Source: Anticarsia gemmatalis
Taxonomy: Eukaryota > Arthropoda > Insecta > Lepidoptera > Erebidae
Length of the DNA stretch: 64,000 nucleotides
Assembly: GCF_050436995.1 (NCBI RefSeq)
Contig: NC_134751.1
Location: forward strand, 4,154,001 to 4,218,000
Direction of reading: 5' to 3'
The number at the start of each line of letters is the position of its first letter. The first letter of the stretch is position 1. A model generated the notes under the pieces. It saw nothing but the letters and a program-made list of their open reading frames with translations. It did no database searches and had not been told where the DNA came from. The translations under genes were made by a program, and so were the position numbers. Shown in pieces: positions 59,315-64,000 of the stretch.

Positions 59315-59468
59315 CAAAAGTGATGTTCATGTGGATGTTAGTTAATCAATCACACCAAAACAACTTAACGAATTTTTATGAAATTTGGTACACAGACTAC
59401 ACAGATAGTTTAAAATCTGTATTTAGTTTTAATTCTATCACGCGGACTTAGTCGCGGGCAGTAGCTAG
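59315..59468 (+). mobile_element. Second Helitron-type family, 3' end
   Basis: A hairpin CGCGGACTTAGTCGCG is followed by GGCAGTAGCTAG ending at 59468. Hairpin then CTAG fits a Helitron 3' terminus, but the sequence differs from the main family. The 5' end was not located. Confidence 0.6.
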
Positions 59469-60145
59469 TTTATTATATATACGTTTATTACGTACTGTTG
59501 TTAGTTTTATTACCATCTAGAATACCCGCAAGTCACTTCATTCAATTTACTTGAGCTCGTAAAACTTAAAGGCTGACGTATAAACGCGGTAATGGGTAAT
59601 AGGCGACATTATTAAGGCTGCCGGCTTTCCCTCGGCTTGAGTCAAGCATAGAGTGAAGCTTCCGACACATATGTTTGGTGTGACATTTGTCAATATTTAT
59701 CGAATAAAAAATCCGACTCGACTCACTTGTTCGCCCTGTGCCAATCGGATTTATCTACACAGTCGGTTTTGCCGTTCGGCTAGGCCGGTTAATGCCGAAC
59801 CGGATATGTGTGTAGCAAGCCTGACTTAACTGCAAGGTATCACTAACTGTACAGCGCACTTTTTCAAGCGAATCACGCTAGGGGTACTGATAAAATTTCA
59901 TACAAAATTTGTTAGTATAACTTTTTAATTTTCACATTGCATAATAAGTACTTAAAATTAAACGGGGATTTAAGCGATTTGCTACTCTTTTTACTACTGA
60001 TTTTTTTAAACATCTGTATTCAGAGAGTGTTCATCGGTAATCCATGATTTTGGTTTTTGGCTAGAAACGCTTCTGCTTAAGACTTTTTCACTTTTTTTGT
60101 CACGTTCAAGTTTTATATATCATCAATCAAGGTAGCACATCCCTG

Positions 60146-60199
60146 AGACAAAGACAATGTAAAACGGAACTTAGACAAAGCCAACGTAAAACGGAACTT
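60146..60199. repeat. 27-bp tandem duplication
   Basis: Bases 60146-60172 and 60173-60199 (AGACAAAG...GTAAAACGGAACTT) differ at only two positions. Confidence 0.8.
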
Positions 60200-60837
60200 C
60201 AAAATACAGTCAAAGCAATTAGCATCTGTTACATAACTCGTTAGTACTAAACACTGGAAAACGTTTCCATTGCTTGTTCTCTGCACATGTATTCATGTGT
60301 CTAATGACGCAACGGTCTACAAAGCGACTGCTAATCTCTCCCTACCGACATGAACAGACGGCTTAAAAAAAGCCACTCCCATTCGCTGCGCCAATAGAAA
60401 AATCCTTTCAACTTGAAAATGCAATGAGATCGTGTGGAAAATTCTGTTTACATAATCCTTATTTGCGCATTCACGTTGTTTTGGAACGAAACAACTCTTA
60501 GAATACGAACGTATTTAAGACATGCCTTTCTTAGTATAAAGAGCGTTTAGGTATTTAGTTCTGATGCCCGTTTTTATTTATTTATAGTCTAATTTCCACG
60601 AATCATCTAGATTTTAATTCACATTTGCACCCGTTAAAATATCCTTCTGGCCGCTATTCGAGTACATTAGCCAACCTATGCAGGACCTATCATAGTGTCC
60701 AAGTGTGTACACAATATACACCACTAGAGAGAGCCTTACATATTCTGCAAGGCACGGTGGTCCAGAGTCAATTCCCTAATTCCGGATAATCTTTGAGATA
60801 TTTTTAACAGAAAACTCAGAAAAGACTTTTTGGGCCT

Positions 60838-60907
60838 GGCCCAGGATTTGAACCCGAGACCTCTGCGCGGCTTTCGCATACACTACCGAATGCGCCACAG
60901 AGGCGCT
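60838..60907 (-). repeat. tRNA-like SINE head
   Basis: The minus strand reads GCGCCTCTGTGGCGCATTCGG and later GGTTCAAATCCTGGGCC, giving A and B boxes. The acceptor arms do not pair, so this is a SINE head and not a tRNA gene. Similar heads lie at 23755-23825 and 51240-51302. Confidence 0.6.
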
Positions 60908-62499
60908 TAATGAATTCGTTATCGGGTAACTATTGTCAATATTTGGGTAAAAAGTGATTTGTGTCTCTATTCCACTACGTCAAGCCAGTGTACCGTCTAG
61001 ATTGCCTTGCGTAATGAGATAGTATCAATATAACTTATGTTTCAAACAAAATATCTAGGGAATATATTACACCCGTAAATCAGCATAAAAGGTGCGTGTG
61101 GTTATCACTTCAAAGGATAAAGTCAGTCTCGTAATTATTTAATTAAGCGGCACTGTTCCCGAATAAATTACGAGATACGAGGTGAGAACGTCGCTGACAC
61201 GTACATTGTGTATATTGTGAGTAGTGAGTGTTGTGACAGACATGAAGCCTCCTACATAATGGACCACGGCACCGCAAAGTTTAATTTACTCCGAGAAAGA
61301 TACTCGCGAGCGCGCTGATGAGATATATTTCACAAACTCCACGGAGACAATGGTTATTGAAGGAACTTACTCGGGTACGTAAGCACTTCATTAAACGTAA
61401 TGTTAGGTCGCGGTTTCTGCCTTCGTCATTACTAGTGATTGTATTAGGCTGGAGAATGGATTACGAGCTGTTACATGTCTCCGGTCAGAAGTATCTTGAA
61501 AGCTTGGGAGGCGTAGACCTTACTCCTTGTAAGGATGTAATTTGGATCTTCTTTAAAGTCTTATAAGAGAATAGTGTAGAAGCTATAAAGATACCAAAAT
61601 GGTAAATTACAGACTACGGTAGATAAGTTTATAATAATATTATTTCACATTTAACTGATTTACTATTTTGTTTGATCCAATTATTCTAAGAAGCGGTGAG
61701 ATGCTGGGAGAAGAAAAATACACTACTGACTGCGCCACAGAGGCAGTTACATAAGAAGCTATAGCATAAACCAGTATGTTTTTAAACCGTTCACTTTAGC
61801 TACGTTTTTCCAAAGCACCACTTTCATTGACTCGATTGATCCAAATCCCAGTGAATCCCGCCTGAATGAAGCGTCATTGTATACTTTTGTTTAGTTTTCT
61901 CAATCGAATGTGTTAATGCTTAGCTCGTTAATAGCTTTGTGTTTAATGTATAAATGCACTAAGGGAAAATACCGCGTAATAAGTTGCTGTTTCTAATTTT
62001 TTGTGCAAAGAAATAAAATGTGCATACATAATATTATTATCACGCCATTTTCCCATAGAGGTAGGCAAAGACCAAATAGGCAGAAAAAACATTAGATATT
62101 TATTGAAATATTTAATTCCAACTAAATCCGTCTCTTTTTTTCCCTAACGTAATAAAATTAATTTTAAAGAAGTTTTAAATATATAAACTTGTAAAGCGAC
62201 TTTTGTATCTGACAGTACCTACTTATAATAGTTTGTTTGTTTGTATGTTAATTTTTTACACAAAAACGGCTAAGCCGAGGAAGGACAAAGACTAGTAATA
62301 TAAAAAATCTTGAATTTTTATTATAATGATTAAAAAAAAATGTTTACGTGTCTTTAATTATCTTAATGCTAAATTTTATTAAAATCGGTAAAACTACTGT
62401 AGTTTATGCAAGACAGTGAAACAGTCAGAAAGATTCGCATTTATAATTATAATTGCATTGCATTCAACATATTGAGATTTAGGGTTATTCAATCTAATC

Positions 62500-62873
62500 T
62501 TTATATATATAATTCTTCTGTAAGTGTGTCACTGAACTTTTCTTAAACTACTGGACCGATTTTGATGAAATTTTGTGTGTGTTCAAGGGGATCTGAGAAT
62601 GGTTTAGATTCACAATTTTGTCCGCTGGACAATGTTTTGTTATTTAATTTTTATGGAAAAACAACGCTTGCCGGGTCAGCTAGCATGTATATAAAATTCT
62701 CGCGTCACAGTTTTTGTTGCCATACTCCTCCGAAACGGCTTGACCGATTTTTACCAAATTTGAAATGCGTATTCAGTAGGTCTGAAAATCGGCCAACATC
62801 TATTTTTCTTACCCCCAAGTGACACTTTTTTTTTTCATTCATATTACAAAACCACTTTTCCCGGGTCAGCTAG
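62500..62873 (+). mobile_element. Two adjacent Helitron-like elements ending CGGGTCAGCTAG
   Basis: The first ends GCCGGGTCAGCTAG at 62682 and the second CCCGGGTCAGCTAG at 62873. Each contains an ACCGATTTT-type block (CTACTGGACCGATTTTGATG and GGCTTGACCGATTTTTACC) typical of these elements. Their 5' ends are not clear. Confidence 0.6.
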
Positions 62874-62877
62874 TAAA

Positions 62878-63101
62878 TTATAAATAACTCACACTCGGTC
62901 ATCTGATTCCAAACTAAGCGAAGCTTGTACTATGGTAACTAGATAATTGGTAAACATACTTATATCCTTCTAAATACATACTTTTATACATATAATACAG
63001 GGACAACTAGACTTAGAATTGATACCTACTCGTGCATAACACACATTTTTTTTCCGGGTGGGATTCGAACCTCCCACGGTGCTACGGTTATTGCGGCAAG
63101 T
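62878..63101 (-). repeat. tRNA-derived SINE, family 2, head truncated
   Basis: CACACTCGGTCATCTGATTC, TATGGTAACTAGATAATTGG and GGGTGGGATTCGAACC in reverse orientation match the family. The pol III A box side is lost at 63101. Confidence 0.7.
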
Positions 63102-63154
63102 TAAAATCTAATCAAATTTTATCACAGATTCATTTAGATTTGACCTCTTACCTC

Positions 63155-63400
63155 CACTGGATGACACTTATGCTAGTCACTTTACTGCCAGTTCGGAAGG
63201 AGACGCGGAGTATCCAATTGGAGGTACCGCGTCCTGGCCACCTTATGGTGACTGAATGCCCAATTTAAAGCCGGGAGAGCCCGATAGACCCCCGCTTACT
63301 CCCTGGAGCGGGACCTGCAATGCATTTACCTGACGAAAAAAAAGGCCAATGAGAAGAGCTGTCAAGAAACTCCTGGCCACTCTTTTAAAGTTACATTAAC
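63155..63400 (-). repeat. Non-LTR-like 3' tail, reverse copy of 19440-19616
   Basis: GCCAGTTCGGAAGG, AATGAGAAGAGCTGTCAAGA and AACTCCTGGCCACTCTTTTA are the reverse complements of the plus-strand blocks, with about 120 extra bases between them. Confidence 0.5.
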
Positions 63401-63835
63401 TACTGCGCCAAATGTTTAATTACGTCACGTTATTATACAACGTATTCTTGATTAAGTTGATTAATTATATACATAAATTATTTAAACATGACAAAGTAAT
63501 TTGCATTTAAATTATTATAAAATATAAAAATGACAGGTTTTAAAATTATTGTGCATTGAAAGATAAATTGTACCTTTTAATCACAAATGCATGGATGCGT
63601 TTTTTATTTACCTACTATCGATGTTAGTTTTATACATACTTTCTACCGTTTTATGGTATCTTACTCACATAATAAGAAAGTTTGTACAAAACTACTTATC
63701 CGATGAAAATAGGTAGTTTTTTAGCTTATGTATCCGAATAACATATAGTGAGTTTTGTCCGTGACATACGTGACATAACCATATAATATGTAAGTATAGT
63801 CCACTCGGGCGCAGTTGGGAGCTATTATATAATTG

Positions 63836-64000
63836 GACTGTCTCTGTGGCGCAGTGGTTAAGGCCACCACTCTACCGCTACCATTGCGTCAGGAAAGTTC
63901 GATTCCCACACGGAACAATTAGTTGTGCGAGCCAAAAATAGTTGTTTCGGGTCTGGTTGTAGTTTGTGGCCGTTGTTCGTAAAAGTCCCTGCGACACAAG
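63836..64000 (+). repeat. tRNA-derived SINE, family 1, cut by window end
   Basis: GTCTCTGTGGCGCAGTGG with A box TGGCGCAGTGG, B box AGTTCGATTCC, then GGGTCTGGTTGTAGTTTGTG and GTCCCTGCGACACAAG at the edge. It continues beyond the window. Confidence 0.78.

Larger units (their letters stand above)
56773..64000. other. Gene-free right flank
   Basis: No exon is recognised. Contents seen are a repeat at 57160-57430, a MITE at 58298-58448, a SINE-like repeat at 58698-58950, a Helitron-type 3' end at about 59315-59468, a 27-bp tandem duplication at 60146-60199, a tRNA-like head at 60838-60907 (-), two Helitron-like tails ending at 62682 and 62873, a SINE at 62878-63101, a retroelement tail at 63155-63400 (-) and a SINE cut by the window edge. 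The open frame at 61318-61566 has no recognisable motif, so I do not call it a gene. The promoter of copy C must lie at the left end. Confidence 0.5.

Noticed and set aside
61318..61566. Open frame of 82 codons on the plus strand
   Set aside because: No family motif, no supporting splice structure and no repeat relationship; length alone is not evidence in 64 kb.

Overview
This is a repeat-rich nuclear window from a eukaryote, almost certainly a moth or butterfly (Lepidoptera). The evidence is AT-rich DNA, multi-exon genes with GT-AG introns, several tRNA-derived SINE families, many copies of a non-autonomous Helitron with TC...CTAG ends, and CYP4-clan cytochrome P450 genes built of 11 exons. 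I see no bacterial, phage, CRISPR or operon features.

Layout. (1) 1-2099: no gene; GC-rich palindromes and old repeats. (2) 2100-3072, minus strand: a compact three-exon gene for RPAC2/AC19, the small subunit shared by RNA polymerases I and III. (3) 3.1-9.7 kb: mostly mobile-element debris, including a non-LTR reverse transcriptase relic, a hAT-type element with a second MITE nested in it, a Helitron and SINE pieces. (4) 9827-22188, plus strand: P450 copy A, 11 exons, open from start to stop (494 residues). (5) 22.2-31.1 kb: no gene. (6) 31120-43328, minus strand: P450 copy B, the same 11 exons, open (493 residues). (7) 43.4-46.6 kb: spacer. (8) 46610-56707, minus strand: P450 copy C, the same 11 exons, but one extra base in exon 8 shifts the frame and creates an early stop. 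(9) 56.8-64 kb: no gene; repeats, with a SINE running off the right edge.

Copies A and B face each other tail to tail; B and C lie head to tail on the minus strand. All three share exon number, intron phases and nearly identical exon lengths, so they arose by tandem or inverted duplication of one ancestor. They would be membrane-bound monooxygenases of the endoplasmic reticulum working with NADPH-P450 reductase; substrates cannot be read from sequence. The copies are mosaic: exon 5, the second half of exon 10, intron 10 and exon 11 of A and B are almost the same, whereas exons 2-3 of A look more like C, which suggests gene conversion. All three have a matching 5' leader with a 13-codon upstream ORF just before the main start.

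I found no clearly new biological system. The most useful observations are the exon-8 frameshift in C, the homogenised 3' ends, the shared upstream ORF, a Helitron inserted 9 bases inside a P450 intron, and a paralogous empty site that fixes the Helitron boundaries to the base. All comparisons were made by eye.
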